The notes beneath the pieces were generated by a model. It had not been told where the DNA came from and did no database searches. It was given only the letters and a program-made list of their open reading frames with translations. Both the position numbers and the translations under genes were made by a program. A DNA stretch of 64,000 bases, taken from positions 94,544,501 through 94,608,500 of the forward strand of contig NC_083692.1 of NCBI RefSeq assembly GCF_033118175.1, given 5' to 3'. The DNA comes from Dama dama. Lineage: Eukaryota; Chordata; Mammalia; Artiodactyla; Cervidae. Numbering within the stretch: position 1 is the first letter of the stretch; each line of letters opens with the position of its first letter. Shown here piece by piece: positions 45,328-57,180 of this stretch.

Positions 45328-45925
45328 ACACATCCTGTGATGACGTGCTATCATAAGAAATATGTATTTGGTGTTCACACCAGTTCCTCAGACAAAGCTT
45401 CTAAAACCCTTCTAAATCCCCGAGCGCAGGCTGAGACTTGCATCTTTCTTTATTCGTAATAAGCCCACCTGAGCTTGTGCCCATGAGGTGACTGGGAGGA
45501 TGCGGGCTGGTTGCCAGAGGAAGCAAGCACAGTAAAGGGCTGGACTTCAGCCCTGCTCCCCAACCAGAGAGGGGGGACAGGCTGCGGGTCCAGCTAACCG
45601 CCCACGACTGGGGATTTAACCAGCAGAACCCATAAAAACCCTGAATGACTGGATTCAGAGAACATCTGGTGGATGGTAACTAGACCTGTGGGGTTCGTTT
45701 TGAAATGTGTAGAAGTATTTGTTGATTGGAAAAAATGCACAATGTGAGGGCTTTGCGTTCAGTTATATTCCCTGAATATCTTCACTGAAGGCTAGGAGAT
45801 AGCCTCTCAGATAGCTCTGAAGAACTGCTCCAAAGTGATAGGGGAGGAGCCAGTGCACAGATGAATTTTTTTGGTTCAGAAACACATATAGCCAAGCACA
45901 CGTCTTGCTAAAAGATAACAGCTGG
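44206..45925. other. Unassigned sequence with a (CA)n tract
   Basis: Apart from the microsatellite at 45276-45324, no element is recognised. The part 44560-45200 is GC-richer. Confidence 0.4.
45276..45324. repeat. (CA)n microsatellite
   Basis: After two CG-interrupted units the run continues for about 20 pure CA units. It is not attached to a visible SINE. Confidence 0.9.
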
Positions 45926-45927
45926 TG

Positions 45928-46038
45928 GGAATCCTCTGGTGGCCCAGTGGTTAAACTCTGAGCTCTCACTGCAGGGATGCAGGTTTTTGATCTCTGGTCA
46001 GGAACTAAGATCCTGCAAACCTTAAGGGGAAAAAAAAA
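45928..46038 (+). mobile_element. CHR-type SINE, truncated
   Basis: Head gaatcctctggtggcccagt, B-box-like ttttgatctctggtcaggaa, then an A tail at 46029-46038. The body is missing. Confidence 0.8.
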
Positions 46039-46044
46039 TTACAG

Positions 46045-46695
46045 CTAATCACAAAAAACAGATAACATAAGTTAATAATTTTAGTGATTATCTCTGGATG
46101 GAAAGATGCAACAATCTGGAATCACTGAAATTCTTTCTTAGCTATGCATCTTTACTGTCTAGGGGACCAGATATCCACAGCGCTGAATTCCATCCAGGAT
46201 GTCTTGCAGTTCTGGAATGGCAACAGGTAAAGACTTGATCCTTGCAGAACTGGAATGGAAGGCAACATCTTTTGTTTGTGTACTGAATCACTGTGTTGTG
46301 TAAAAGAGCTAACATAGTGTCAAGTTACACTTCAAAACCAAACAAACAAACTGTGGTTACCAGAGGTAGGGATGGGGTGAGGTATGATTGAATGAAAGCA
46401 GTCAAAGGGTATAAACTTCCTATAAGAATTGGGATATAAGGTACAACATAATAAGGACAATTAACACTGTTGTATGTTATATATAAAAGCTGTTAAGAGT
46501 AAACCCTGCGTTCTCATCACAAGGAAAAAAAGCTTTTTTCCATTTCTCTAATTTTGTTTTTATATTAGATGATCGACGTTCACTAAACTTGTGGTAATCA
46601 TTTTCTCATGTATTTAGGTCCAATCATGATATTGTATTCCTTAAACTTATACAATGATGTGTATCTATTATATCTCAATAAAACTAAAGGGAAAA
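46045..46695 (+). mobile_element. Old L1 3' UTR fragments
   Basis: The stretch 46340-46695 follows an L1M-type 3' end: ctgtggttaccagaggtagg, gtcaaagggtataaacttcc, ttgtggtaatcattttctca, acttatacaatgatgtgtat, tatctcaataaaactaaagg. The block 46045-46160 may belong to a separate, older L1. Confidence 0.65.
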
Positions 46696-47017
46696 AAAGA
46701 AACAGTGGATCTGGTGGGTAGGAAGGAATATTCTCCAAGCATTCAGATATCCTGCATTTCATAGAGTAGTAATATTTACATATTCACATAGTTGGATTCT
46801 TTAGCATTTTCTTTTCCCTGAATTACTTAGTGTTCCTTTTTTGATTATTTCTTCACTTGAAACTCACGTTCATATATTAAATACCAACTTAAGACTGTGT
46901 CTCAGGTTACGACAGTCAAAAGCAAAACAACCTCTCTTTACTTCTCTTCCCCAAACCATACATTACATCGATAAGTAGAAAATTCTAAATTCTGCAAGGG
47001 CAGGAATCTTTGACTAT
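46696..47017. other. Unassigned sequence
   Basis: No element recognised. Confidence 0.35.
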
Positions 47018-47278
47018 GCTGTGGAGCAACTAAGCCTGTGAGTCACAACGATTTCGCCTGTGCCGAAGAGCCCCGGAGCTACAACGACTGAGCCCATGTG
47101 TCACAGCCTCTGCAGCCTGTGAGCCCTAGAGCCTCTGCTCTGCAACAAGAGGTCACCAAAGAGAAGCCCGGGCACCGGGATTAGAGAGCAGCCTCCACTC
47201 GCCTCAATGAGAGAAAAGCCCAAAGTAACAGAGACACAGTACAGCCCAAAGTAAAATATATCCCTACATAAATAAAAA
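47018..47278 (+). mobile_element. CHR-type SINE lacking its tRNA head
   Basis: The body and tail (tgtggagcaactaagcctgt, gagccctagagcctctgctc, aacaagaggtcaccaaagag, then an A-rich end) are present, but the tRNA-Glu-like head is missing on the left. Confidence 0.75.
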
Positions 47279-47293
47279 AGAGTGCGTTGTCAA

Positions 47294-47410
47294 GGACTTA
47301 CTTCCTGGGTCCAGGGTTAAGACTCCATGCTTCCACTGCAGGGGGCAAGGGTTTGATCCCTGCAGAGAAGTTCTGCATGCTGTGCAGTGCGGACAAAGGA
47401 AAAAAAAAAA
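47294..47410 (+). mobile_element. CHR-type SINE head with A tail
   Basis: Head ggacttacttcctgggtcca, B box ggtttgatccctgcag, then A12 at 47399-47410. Copies gagtgcgttgtcaa (47280-47293) and gagtacattgtcaa (47411-47424) flank it with two mismatches. Confidence 0.85.
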
Positions 47411-47424
47411 GAGTACATTGTCAA

Positions 47425-48337
47425 ATGGGTTACCTCTGTGGGAATATGGGGCTCAGTCCCACTGGGACCGAGGAACGGTAAAGCCGACTTCAGAACTGTC
47501 TCACTAAGAGGTGAGGCACTGGACTTGGACTCCCAAGGCCAACCTTCATTTGTCTAAGGAGGCTCTGTGGACAGTTACTCTCTGCACCCATGGTCAGCTG
47601 CACTTGCAGGCTGAGCACGCATCTGAACCAGAGAGGTGGGAGGAACTGTACATAGTTCAGCAACTGTCGTCCAGTGAGTCTCCAGGGCAAGCTTATGTGC
47701 ACTGAGAGCATCTGCTGCAAACTGCCATCACAACCAAGGCACCCTGCCTTCTGCCACTGGGTAATTGGTCCAGGCTAGCATATAACATCTGAGTCAAGGC
47801 TAGTCATTCCCTCAGATCTTTGTGAACTTGCACTGAGACAAGTAAGGCATACCTTGTCTAGGGTCAGAGATGAGAGATGAGAGTCTGGGAGCTGCAGGCA
47901 GCTAGGTTTCAGTCTCATGGAAGAAGCTGACGTGACAGAATGAGGTTTATCAGCGATGGAGGCGGGGATGAGATATTAGAGGGAGTTTCAGCTGCATTCC
48001 AGGCTCTGGTCCTTGAAGCTCATTTTCCCCAGGCCTCCAGTTTACATCTACAAGCCAAGATATTTCTTCTTGTACCATGCACATTCAAACTGGGCTTTCA
48101 TAACTTGGAACCAGAGAAGTCTCGACTGCTTTTGAACGACCCCCTTTCCAAAATTATTTATTCCTCGAATCTGCTGCATTTCCTACAAGTCATTCAAAAG
48201 AGAGCCACTCTCTGGAATTAAAACATTGCCCCTCCAGAATCCCCAGCAATGTGCAAATACCCCCAATACATTTAACATCAAAAACCAAGACGCAAAATCA
48301 TATCAGGCAACCTAACAACTTTAGAACAGGAAAGTGA
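47425..48337. other. Unassigned sequence
   Basis: No element or exon recognised. Confidence 0.4.
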
Positions 48338-48497
48338 AGTTCAGCTGTTCAGTCCCTCAGTCATGTCCAACTCTGCGACCCCATGGACTGTAACACACCA
48401 GGCTTCCCTGTCCGTCACCATCTCCCAGAGCTTGCTCAAATTCATGTCCATTGAGTCAGTGATGCCATGCAACCATCTCATCCTCTGCCACCCCAAG
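48338..48497 (-). mobile_element. BovB 3' end fragment
   Basis: Terminal ~160 bases: agttcagctgttcagtccct to catctcatcctctgccaccc. Similar in extent to the copy at 39021. Confidence 0.85.
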
Positions 48498-48635
48498 TTT
48501 AATTGGATCATGTCTAAACTGAGAAATGCTTCTGAGGGCATCAGTTAAATCTGTGACTCAAGGCATTTTATCATTTCCTCTGTGTAAAACTTTCGGCCTT
48601 CTAAAGAAATGCACATGCTAATTAGAAAGGCAGGC

Positions 48636-48765
48636 ACCGAGGGCATTTCCTGGCATCCAATGGTTAGAACCCCTTTCACTGCTGAGGCCCCGGAGCGATA
48701 GCTAAGGTCCCACAAGCCATGCAGCACGACCAAATACATAATAAAAATGAAGTAAAGAGTAAAAA
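48636..48765 (+). mobile_element. CHR-type SINE, diverged
   Basis: Head gggcatttcctggcatccaa, body taaggtcccacaagccatgc, then an A-rich tail. It is an older, shortened copy. Confidence 0.65.
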
Positions 48766-48829
48766 ACAAGCGTTGAGAATGAAAAATAAAAGTTGGACAG
48801 TGTAAAATCTCTGTAAAATAGAAACAGCT

Positions 48830-49100
48830 CTGTGATAAGGTTGATAAGATCTCCAGGATATACTGTGTTAGTTTTTATTCAAGAAAAAGGAATAATAAGA
48901 ATATGTATGTGTTCACATAAATAAATATTGAAAGGTCATCCAAGAAGCAAAGGTGACTAATAAAAGTGGTTACCTAGGGGGAACTGTGTGGACAGGACAG
49001 GCAAGGAACAAGGCTCCTCAAGGTATGCACACCCTTATATATGTTTTGATTTCATGTGCATGTCTTACCTACTCAAACTGAGATTTAAAATATAATAAAG
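48830..49100 (+). mobile_element. Old L1 3' UTR
   Basis: The order gataagatctccaggatata, gtggttacctagggggaact, atgtgcatgtcttacctact follows an L1M-type 3' end. It is diverged and has no coding part. Confidence 0.5.
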
Positions 49101-50384
49101 TTAACCCACTTTTCCCAAGAGCTGAAGTGAACAGCACAGAACTCCAGAGATGAACCATTGACAAGCCAACTGACGTTGACCCAGACAAGACAGCTGCATC
49201 TAATGAAGACTCAGGAATAATCCACCTACCTCAAAACCAAAGGGCTTTAAAAAATCAAAAGATTTTTTCAAACTGCATGCATCTCATTTTGAAAGGAGAA
49301 GGAAGAACTAATGATGTCAAGCATATAGGAAACTTAAACCTAAACATAAACTTAGGAAAATGCTATGAAGAAAGGAAAAGATTGGCATTTTCTCCTCAAT
49401 GTTGAAAGAGGGAAAAAGAGAAAGAGGAAAATACAGGAGTAAAAAATGTAAAAATGTGAGAAGTCCACACATTGCAGGGCTAAGTATCTTTTTCATGAGG
49501 GCATTCATCTGGAAGTCATTTCTCAACATTGATTCAGACATGTCTTGATTAATACAAAGCAAAATCTATGAATGGGATAATGATACAATCTGAGTAATTC
49601 AACAAATTATTCAGACTTATTTAATTCCAATTCCATGGATATTAAAGTTAATTAATGTATATAAAAGCTTTTTGGGAAAAAATGGAGACTACTATAAAAA
49701 TATTACTTTTTAAGTTAAAAAATGATCATTTTTAAATAAAGATTTAAAAAATTGGAATGTTTCCTGACTTATATCTGAGATAGTAATACTATTTCATTCT
49801 TATGATGTATATGAAGAGAGTTAATCAAAATGACGATTTCTTAACTAATAAGAACGCTTGTTTTCATATTTGCAGCAAAAGTGTCATAAATAATCGCTCA
49901 TTGCTATCATGTTATTAGGATTAGGTGTTTAAATGAAAATGATGAGAGTTGAAATATAGAAAAATGTAGACCAGAATAGGAGATAGATGGGTAGTCAGCA
50001 GACGGGCATGGGGAAGAGCGTTAGGGGACAGAACTGATGGAGACTGTCCAGTTCTAGGAGGTCTCGGTCCCCATGCCCAGCGTCATGGAAGGTGAATGAA
50101 CGCGCCAGCCCGTGGGTGCAGGCAGCAGCTGGAGAGCACCTGATCCGTCCACAGAGGGGACAGGAGGTTCAACCCCAGCTCATCACCTGGGCTCGGGGTT
50201 TCTAGGTCCTCACTTCTCTTTCTAAGAGGAGATGGAAATCTGGATTTTTATGTGAACTCAACTGTTTTTCATATCATGGCCAAAGCTCAAGAAGGCTGTA
50301 ACCTGTAACAGACTCAGGCATCCAGGTCTGTGGGGAGTCTTAAAATGATAGTGACTTATATGAAATCAGCCTTTTACCGTAAAT
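49101..50384. other. Unassigned sequence
   Basis: AT-rich in 49101-49950, more mixed afterwards. No element recognised. Confidence 0.4.
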
Positions 50385-50565
50385 AATAGGAATTAGCAAA
50401 TTACAGCCCAGAGGAATCCAGCCTATCTCCTTTCTATAAATAAGGCTTTATAGGAACACCGCCACACACACTTGTTCGCATCTTGTCAGTGCTGCTTTGT
50501 GCTGCAAATGGAGTCTCAGATATTTACTCTCTGGCCCTTTACAGAAGAAGCTTGCCAACTGCCAT
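50385..50565 (+). mobile_element. hAT-Charlie-type DNA transposon
   Basis: Landmarks: ttagcaaattacagcccaga, ataaataaggctttatagga, acaccgccacacacacttgt, ttactctctggccctttaca, then aagcttgccaactgcc. This is a common mammalian non-autonomous hAT element. I cannot be sure which subfamily. Confidence 0.7.
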
Positions 50566-50794
50566 CATATTTTGATCAGTAGCAGATCTAAATCTGTTAT
50601 GTTGGATTATGGTTTAAGAGGATCCTACTAAATTTTAATGTCAAATTAAGCAAGAAAAATTTCTTTCCTGGAATATAGGTTAGACCATATAATATAACTG
50701 TTTTGCTTTAAAAATTTAACTCAATTGAATCTTATAGGATATGGTTGTTAAGAACATTTAGTAAAAATTATTTTCCATATTTACTGACCTCTGT

Positions 50795-50921
50795 GTGTTG
50801 TGTTAGTTGCTCAGTCGTGTCCGACTCTTTGCGATCCCATGGACTTGTAGCCCACCAGGCTCCTTTGTCCATGGGATTCTCCAGGCAAGAGTACTGGAGT
50901 GGGTTGCTGTTTCCTTCTCCA
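50795..50921 (-). mobile_element. Bov-A unit with 13-bp TSD
   Basis: Antisense Bov-A from agttgctcagtcgtgtccga to ttgctgtttccttctcca. Copies tactgacctctgt (50782-50794) and tactgatctctgt (50922-50934) flank it with one mismatch. Confidence 0.9.
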
Positions 50922-50964
50922 TACTGATCTCTGTAGATTATAGGTAAGTGTGTTAAGAAAAACT

Positions 50965-51075
50965 AAGCAGATAAACAGCAAGGTCTTATTGTATAGCACA
51001 GGGAATTCTATTCAATATCCTGTAATAAACCATAATGAAAATAATATGAAAAAAGAGTATATATATACCAAACAG
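50965..51075 (+). mobile_element. Ruminant L1 3' UTR fragment
   Basis: The text ttgtatagcacagggaattc, caatatcctgtaataaacca, aaaaaagagtatatatatac is a specific stretch of ruminant L1 3' UTR. Confidence 0.75.
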
Positions 51076-51221
51076 ACTAAGAAAACCAAAAAATGTCAGA
51101 AATGCCTTTTCTATGATTATGCAGCAAAAGTAAACCTAAATCTTGAAAAAGGAGAAATTACTTTTCACTTGCACCATCTAGAGGTGGAAAATAAAATTGC
51201 ATGCTATATCTTGGACCATTG

Positions 51222-51489
51222 CCTGCTGCTGCTAAGTCGCTTCAGTCGTGTCTGACTCTGTGCAACCCCATAGACGGCAGCTCAACAGGCTGCAACGTCC
51301 CTGGGATTCTCCAGGCAAGAACACTGGAGTGGGCTGCCATTTCCTTCTCCAATGCATGAAAGTGAAAAGTGAAAGGGAAGTTGCTCAGTCGTGTCTGACT
51401 CTTCACAACTCCATGGACTGAAGCCTACCAGGCTCCTCCGTCCATGGGATTTTCCAGGCAAGAGTACTGGAGTGGGTTGCCATTGCCTG
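51222..51489 (-). mobile_element. Bov-A2 SINE
   Basis: Two antisense Bov-A monomers with the gaaagtgaaaagtgaaaggg linker between them and a (CTG)n start at 51222, the reversed CAG tail. It is a dimer as expected for Bov-A2. Confidence 0.9.
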
Positions 51490-51493
51490 CGTG

Positions 51494-51711
51494 CCTGCTA
51501 AGTCGCTTCAGTCCTGTCCCACTCTTTTCGACCCCGTGGACTGTAGCCCACGAGGCTCCTCTGTCCATAGAATTCTCCAGGCAAGAATCCCGGAGTGGGT
51601 AGCCACTCCCTTTTCCAGGGGATCTTCTCGACCCAGGGATGTAACCCACATTTCTTACATCTCCTACATTGGCAGGCAAGTTCTTTACCGCTAGCACCAC
51701 TTGGGATGCCC
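51494..51711 (-). mobile_element. Bov-tA SINE
   Basis: Antisense from cctgctaagtcgcttcagtc to the tRNA head at the right (ccgctagcaccacttgggat). It directly follows the Bov-A2 on the same strand. Confidence 0.9.
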
Positions 51712-51731
51712 CATACCTTACCAGAATAAGG

Positions 51732-51948
51732 ACTTCCCAGGCGGGTAAGGAACGCGTCTACCAATGCAGGAGACTCCGGTTCCATCCCTGGGTTGGGAAG
51801 ATCCCTCGGGGCAAGAAATGGCAACCCGCTCCAGTATTCTCAGCTAGAGAAATCCATGGGCAGAGGAGCATGGTGGGCTACAGTCCATGGGGCCACAAAG
51901 AGTTGGGCATGACTGAGCAACTATCACACACACACACACACACACACA
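51732..51948 (+). mobile_element. Bov-tA SINE ending in (CA)n
   Basis: Sense copy from gacttcccaggcgggtaagg to ggcatgactgagcaactatc, followed by about ten CA units. It lies 20 bases from the antisense copy at 51494-51711, giving a long inverted repeat. Confidence 0.9.
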
Positions 51949-51994
51949 TTGTTTCTTTATGGCTAGACCGTATTTATTTCGGGCCCACATGTTG

Positions 51995-52150
51995 TCTTTT
52001 TAAATTTATTTATTTTTAATTGGAGGATAGTTGTTTTACAACATTGTGTTGGTTTCTGCCATACATCAACGTGAATCAGCCACAGGTATACCCATGTCCC
52101 CTCCCACCTCCCACCCTATCCTACCCCTCTAGGTTGCCACAGTCATGCTG
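51995..52150 (-). mobile_element. Ruminant L1 3' UTR
   Basis: Antisense: attggaggatagttgtttta, ttggtttctgccatacatca, ctatcctacccctctaggtt. It is the same family as the fragment at 16688. Confidence 0.8.
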
Positions 52151-52396
52151 CTTAGATTTTAAAACTTCTGTTATTATTAGTCACTTTCTTATGTGACATT
52201 CAGTCAAAATAAACTTTTCTTTTGCCTGAAGGCCTCCTTTTGGGTCATCTTGAAAACTGAAAGGTGTAAGTTTTGGACATCCTTGTGTATGTGTGTTTGA
52301 ACATCTTTGTCTTTTCTTAACAAGTACCTTCATTGTATCAATAGGTAAAGACTTCTTTGTAGGATTTTTATAATAACCCATATGTATATTCTCTAA

Positions 52397-52605
52397 GGGC
52401 TTCCCTGGTGGCTCAGATGGTAAGGCATCTGCCTGCAATGTGGGAGACCCGGGTTCAATCCCTGGGTTGGGAAGATCCCCTGGAGAAGGAAATGGCAACC
52501 CACTCCAGTACTCTTGCCTGGAAACTTCCATGGACAGAGGAGCCTGGTAGGCTACAGTTCATGGGGTCACAAAGAGTCGGACACGACTGAGTGATTCTCC
52601 AAGTT
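52397..52605 (+). mobile_element. Bov-tA SINE, little diverged
   Basis: Head gggcttccctggtggctcag and end gtcggacacgactgagtgat close to consensus. Flanks ttctctaag and ttctccaag resemble a target duplication with one mismatch. Confidence 0.92.
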
Positions 52606-53494
52606 ATTTTGTACTTGAATCCTACTGTTAATCCTACTATTATGTTTCTGCCCAAACAAGGTGATCACTTGTATAATGAAAATAGATCACCTGTTTGTTT
52701 AGACTAGCTGCAACCCCTTTGTGAGGGTTTTTTTTTTTTGGCTACCAAAAGAGAATTTTGAAAATGTGTGGCATAATTTTATTGTTTTAGGTTGATTTCC
52801 TTATGTCATACAACTGAAAAGCAAAGTTTTTTTTTTTTTTTTAATGGTCCCAAAACAGATGTCGTAAGAGTTGTCTTATTCCACTTTGACCTCCCATGTT
52901 ATTTATGACCCAATTCTAGCCAACACCTAACTCTTTAGGTACCCCCACCTCCCCCTCCTTAACGATAACCATTCTACCCCTCTTCTCCAGGTGCTGTATT
53001 TACCCTTTTGAAAAAAACTCAGCTCTAGTAACAGCCCTGGGAAAGTCTAGGAAAATATTTGAACTCTTGAAAATGCTTATATTTCACTGAACAATCTGAG
53101 TTTCAAAGAGTTTCATTAAAAGCCCACTACTGTTTCTCCTGTTGCTATTAAGATATAGTGAAGAATTACTTTTTTAAGAAAAGCTTGCTTTTGAGACCAT
53201 GCAGCACCACGGAAACCTCTCAAAGTCACAAATGTCTCTGACTTCTGAGAGTAACGTGAAGACTAGACAAAGTGAAGTTGCAGGTTGGTGCAATGGATTT
53301 AAGTATTCTTATTAAGAGAGGAAAGAAACTTCCCTCTAAGGTAATACTGGCCTCTAAACAGTCGAACTTATTTTATTTTTTTCCAAACAGTCAAACTTTT
53401 TAAAAGCACTAGGATAACAGAAACTTTTACTTTATAAGTACTTTTATTTTTATTTTATATCAGGAAAAAACAGAAAGTATTTTTGTTTTTCCCC
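52606..53494. other. Unassigned sequence with T tracts
   Basis: T runs at about 52728-52739 and 52826-52842. No element recognised otherwise. Confidence 0.4.
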
Positions 53495-54010
53495 AGGTTT
53501 ATTGAGAAATAATTGACATACCTCACTGTATAATGTTAAGACAAACAGCATAATGGTTTGATTTACATATACTGTGAAAGGACTACCACCCTAGGTTTAC
53601 TTAACATCATCTCATATAGACATAATGAAAAGAAAAGAAAAAAGCAATTTCTAAATTAATATTGTTGCGATAGATGAAGATTTAATACCTGTACCTCTCT
53701 GTCCTCATCCTTTCCCCAAATTTTATCATACTTATAGTCATGTCAGTATATGTTTGCATCATTATAACAATGTAAATATTGTTCACTACAGAACCTATTA
53801 GAATACTGTGACTGCATGTTTTTTCTTTTCTCTATTTTTAAAATTGAAGTATAATTGACCTGCGACACTATGTTAGTTCCGGGTGCATGACACAGTGACT
53901 CAGGATAATCTATATAAAACAGAATGATCACCACAGTGAGTACAGTTACCATCTGTCGCTATGCAGAGTTATTATAGTATTGTTGACTATGTTCGCTGTG
54001 CTATGCATTT
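53495..54010 (-). mobile_element. Two L1 3' UTR fragments
   Basis: The stretches 53495-53640 (ggtttattgagaaataattg, tatactgtgaaaggactacc) and 53830-54010 (aaattgaagtataattgacc, agttaccatctgtcgctatg) are antisense copies of related L1 3' UTR sequence. About 190 bases between them are unassigned. Confidence 0.6.
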
Positions 54011-54137
54011 CCTCCTGGTGACTCAGTGACTTTAAAACTAGAAGCTTGCACTTTTTCCTCCCCCTCACCTACCTCACTCAACCCCTCCCAGCCCGTAAGG
54101 ACTTTTAATATCAAGAATAAATATCGAGAATGGGTAG

Positions 54138-54395
54138 CACAGCACTCCCCGGTGGCTGAGTGGTACAGAATTGCCTGCCGGCGCAGGAGCCGTGGGTTTG
54201 ACCCGATCTGGGAGGACCCCACATGCTGGGGAGCAGCTGAGCCTGCGCCCCGCAGCTACTGAGCCTGTGCTGCAGAGCCCGGAGCCGCATCCACCGAGAG
54301 CCAGCGCTCCGCAGCAGAGCATCCCCACTCACCACAGCGACAGAGACGCCCCCGCAGCAGCGAAGAGCCAGCACAGCCAAAACCAAATAAATGCA
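54138..54395 (+). mobile_element. CHR-type SINE, full length, CpG-rich
   Basis: Head gcactccccggtggctgagt, B box ggtttgacccgatctg, body with gagcctgtgctgcagagccc and A-rich end ccaaaaccaaataaat. Several overlapping open frames on both strands here come from the GC-rich SINE. Confidence 0.9.
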
Positions 54396-54567
54396 ATCGA
54401 AAAGAAGAGAATTCGTCACAGGCATGCATCAGCGAGAACCACAGCAAAGCCTAGCACATGAGATTAATACTCCTCACGGAACACAAAGTGTTTAGATCTT
54501 TAGTGAATAGAGTGGTGACTTCATTCGGGTAATTTATGCACATAGTTTTCATAGCTAAACATGACAA

Positions 54568-54665
54568 CGGACTTTACTGGTGATCCAGTAGTTAGGATTC
54601 TGAGCTTCCACTGCTGGGGTGGGGTGGTAGTTCAGTTTCTGGTCAGGAAACTTCAGAACTTACTC
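54568..54665 (+). mobile_element. CHR-type SINE, head only
   Basis: The tRNA-like head (ggactttactggtgatccag) and a decayed B box (agttcagtttctggtcagg) are visible. The body is missing. Confidence 0.65.
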
Positions 54666-54855
54666 ATCTATCTGAATCCTACGCTTGCTTCATTTCCCTC
54701 ACTTTTTACCTGCTAAGCCAATGCATTAAATATACATATATATATATTCCATTTTATTTAGCATTCATAGATATTCTATAGCAGAAGTGTTTTTCAGGAT
54801 ATATATTATATTGCCAGAAATGTAAAATTTCCCCAGTTAACTTTTAAAATTCTAC

Positions 54856-55125
54856 TGAAGTTCCTTCCCTGGTGGTCCAGTGGTTAAGAATCCCACTGCC
54901 AATGCAGAGGGGACATGGTTCAGTCCCTGGGAAGACAATCCACGCTGTTCTAGAGCCTGCAAACCACAACTGCTGAAGTCCACGTGCCCTAGAGCCTGTG
55001 CGCCGCAGGAGACAGCAGCACGCAGAAAAGCCTGCACCCCAGGACTAGAGAAAGCCCGCCGGTAGCAATGAAGACCCAGCGCAGCCAAAAATAGATACAT
55101 TTTTAAAATGGAAAAAGACAAATAA
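54856..55125 (+). mobile_element. CHR-type SINE, full length
   Basis: Head ttccttccctggtggtccag, body with tagagcctgcaaaccacaac and the end gaagacccagcgcagccaaa plus A-rich tail. Flanks aaaattctactgaagt and aaaatcctattgaagt match with two changes. Confidence 0.9.
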
Positions 55126-56250
55126 AATCCTATTGAAGTCCCATTATGCCTTTTAAGACACACACACACACACGCACACACATATAAAACATCTACCAGA
55201 TAAACTGTTAGTTTTTTTAAAATCACATGATGCCAAAGAGTATGTAGATAAATAGTACCCTTCCACTTGTGTTTTAGTTAAGGGGGACAGGTACATGTCT
55301 TGTATACTTTATTTGTATCAAAGTGTTCAATACTTTGATATAAATAAAATACTTCTAGAATAATGCATCAATAACTGCCAACAGTTCCTTCCTGAGACAG
55401 AGGACAGAGGACTGGGGATCTGAGGGAGGAGGACATTTTTATATTGCTTGAATATTTGACTCAGTGTTTGTTTTTGACTCTGTATGTGTTTAATTTTTAA
55501 AATGTACCTAAATTTTCTGAGAGGAGTTCTTACCTCTAGTTTCCACTGAAAATGCATAAGTGATATAACTTTTGTTGCAAGTTGCAACCAAACTGCTTTA
55601 GATTCACATGAACTTCTGCTTTAAAGAACTCATGTATTAAATAACTTGCTACTCTAACCTTTGAGATTCACGGAGGAGCCTAAAAAGGTGCTGAGGGTGG
55701 CTCCAAGTCGCAGCAGAGAGGTGCGGAAGCAGCCTGCTTGTAAGTTTTTTATCTGCTTATTATGCAGCGCGGCTCTCTCTAAGATATAATCTTAGATTCT
55801 CATTAAAGAGGAAAAGAGTGACTTCATCAGACCTCTCACATCCTCTTTGGTGGAACTAGCTATTTCCCCCCAAAAGAATATATCCAAAACTGAACTAATA
55901 GCAATGAATATAATACATTTTCAGTTTTAAATGGTATCTTTTTCTGTAAATAAACATTTATACTCATTGAGGTGAATCTGAGCTATTAATACTATAGAAG
56001 TAGCTCCAAAGCATACAATGAAAAAAACTAGTTTTAGAACAATATATATATTACCACTATAAGTTTAAAAAATTAAAGCCCAAACTTAAGGTTTTGTAAT
56101 AAGAATATGTCTCTATGACTGTCTATTCCTCTCTCATCTTTCTACACCGTATTGACTTCTCTATATCTCTCCCTCATTGTATCTCATCTGTGTCATATGT
56201 GTGTATGGATATAGATACATATGTACAGAGCTATTACAGTTGTAATTCTG
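55126..56250. other. Unassigned sequence
   Basis: A short (CA)n lies at 55159-55184. The rest is unassigned and mostly AT-rich. Confidence 0.4.
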
Positions 56251-56254
56251 CTTT

Positions 56255-57030
56255 ACTCTCTTAGCATTGAACTTTTTATTGAAGTAAAAGAAATGGATAA
56301 TGTGTTAGTTTCTGGCATACAGCAAAGTGATTCAGTTACATATATGTGTATATATATATATTTTTTCATATTCTCTTCCATTATAGTTTACTATAAGATA
56401 TTTAATACAGTTCCCTGTGCTATACAGCAGGGCCTTGCTGTTTATCTATTTTATATACAATAGTTTGTAGCTGCTAATCCCAAACTCCTAATTTATCTCT
56501 CCCCCTCCTCCTTTCTCCTTTGGTAAGTAACCATAAATTTTTTTCTATGTCTGTGAGTCTATTTTTGTTTTGTAAATAACTTCATTTGTATCATTTTGGG
56601 GGGCTTCCTAGGTGGCTCAGTGGGTAAAGAAACTGCCTGCCAATGCAGGAGACACTGGTTCAATCCCTGGGTCAGGCAGATCCCCTGGAGGAGGGAATGG
56701 CAACCCACTCCAGTATTCTTACCTGAAGAATCCCATGGATCGAGGAGCCTTGGTGGGCTACAGTCCATGGGGTTGGAAAGAGTCAGACATGACTAAGCAC
56801 AGCACACATAACTTTTTAGATTTTACATGTAAGTGATATCATATGATATTTGTCTTTCTCTGACTTATTTCACTTAGTATGATAATCTCTAGGTCCATTC
56901 ATGTTGCAGCAAATGGCATTGTTTCATTCTTTTTTATGAATGAGTAATATTCCATTGTACATACGTATCACATCTTCTTTATCCATTCATCTGTCAGTGA
57001 ACATTTTCTTCAAAATTTGGTACTAAATAC
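56255..57030 (-). mobile_element. L1 3' UTR / ORF2 end, split by Bov-tA
   Basis: Left part: ttctggcatacagcaaagtg, cagttccctgtgctatacag, tttgtagctgctaatcccaa. Right part after the SINE: gattttacatgtaagtgata, tttcacttagtatgataatc, gtaatattccattgtacata. Together they are one antisense L1. Confidence 0.85.
56601..56806 (+). mobile_element. Bov-tA SINE nested in L1
   Basis: Head ggggcttcctaggtggctca, B box ggttcaatccctggg, end gagtcagacatgactaagca. The boundary duplication is not clear. Confidence 0.9.
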
Positions 57031-57180
57031 ACATACATACATGTACACACACTTTAAATTTCTTTAATTATTAGAACTATTGAAAAACGTTAGATGTCTA
57101 CTGACCACCTGTATTTCTACATTTTTAACACTTAACGTTTGTGCTTATTCCCCAAATAACAGTAATGACTTCACTTCCTA

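Noticed and set aside
54074..54461. Overlapping open frames on both strands, some over 90 codons
   Set aside because: They lie within a GC-rich CHR SINE and its flanks.
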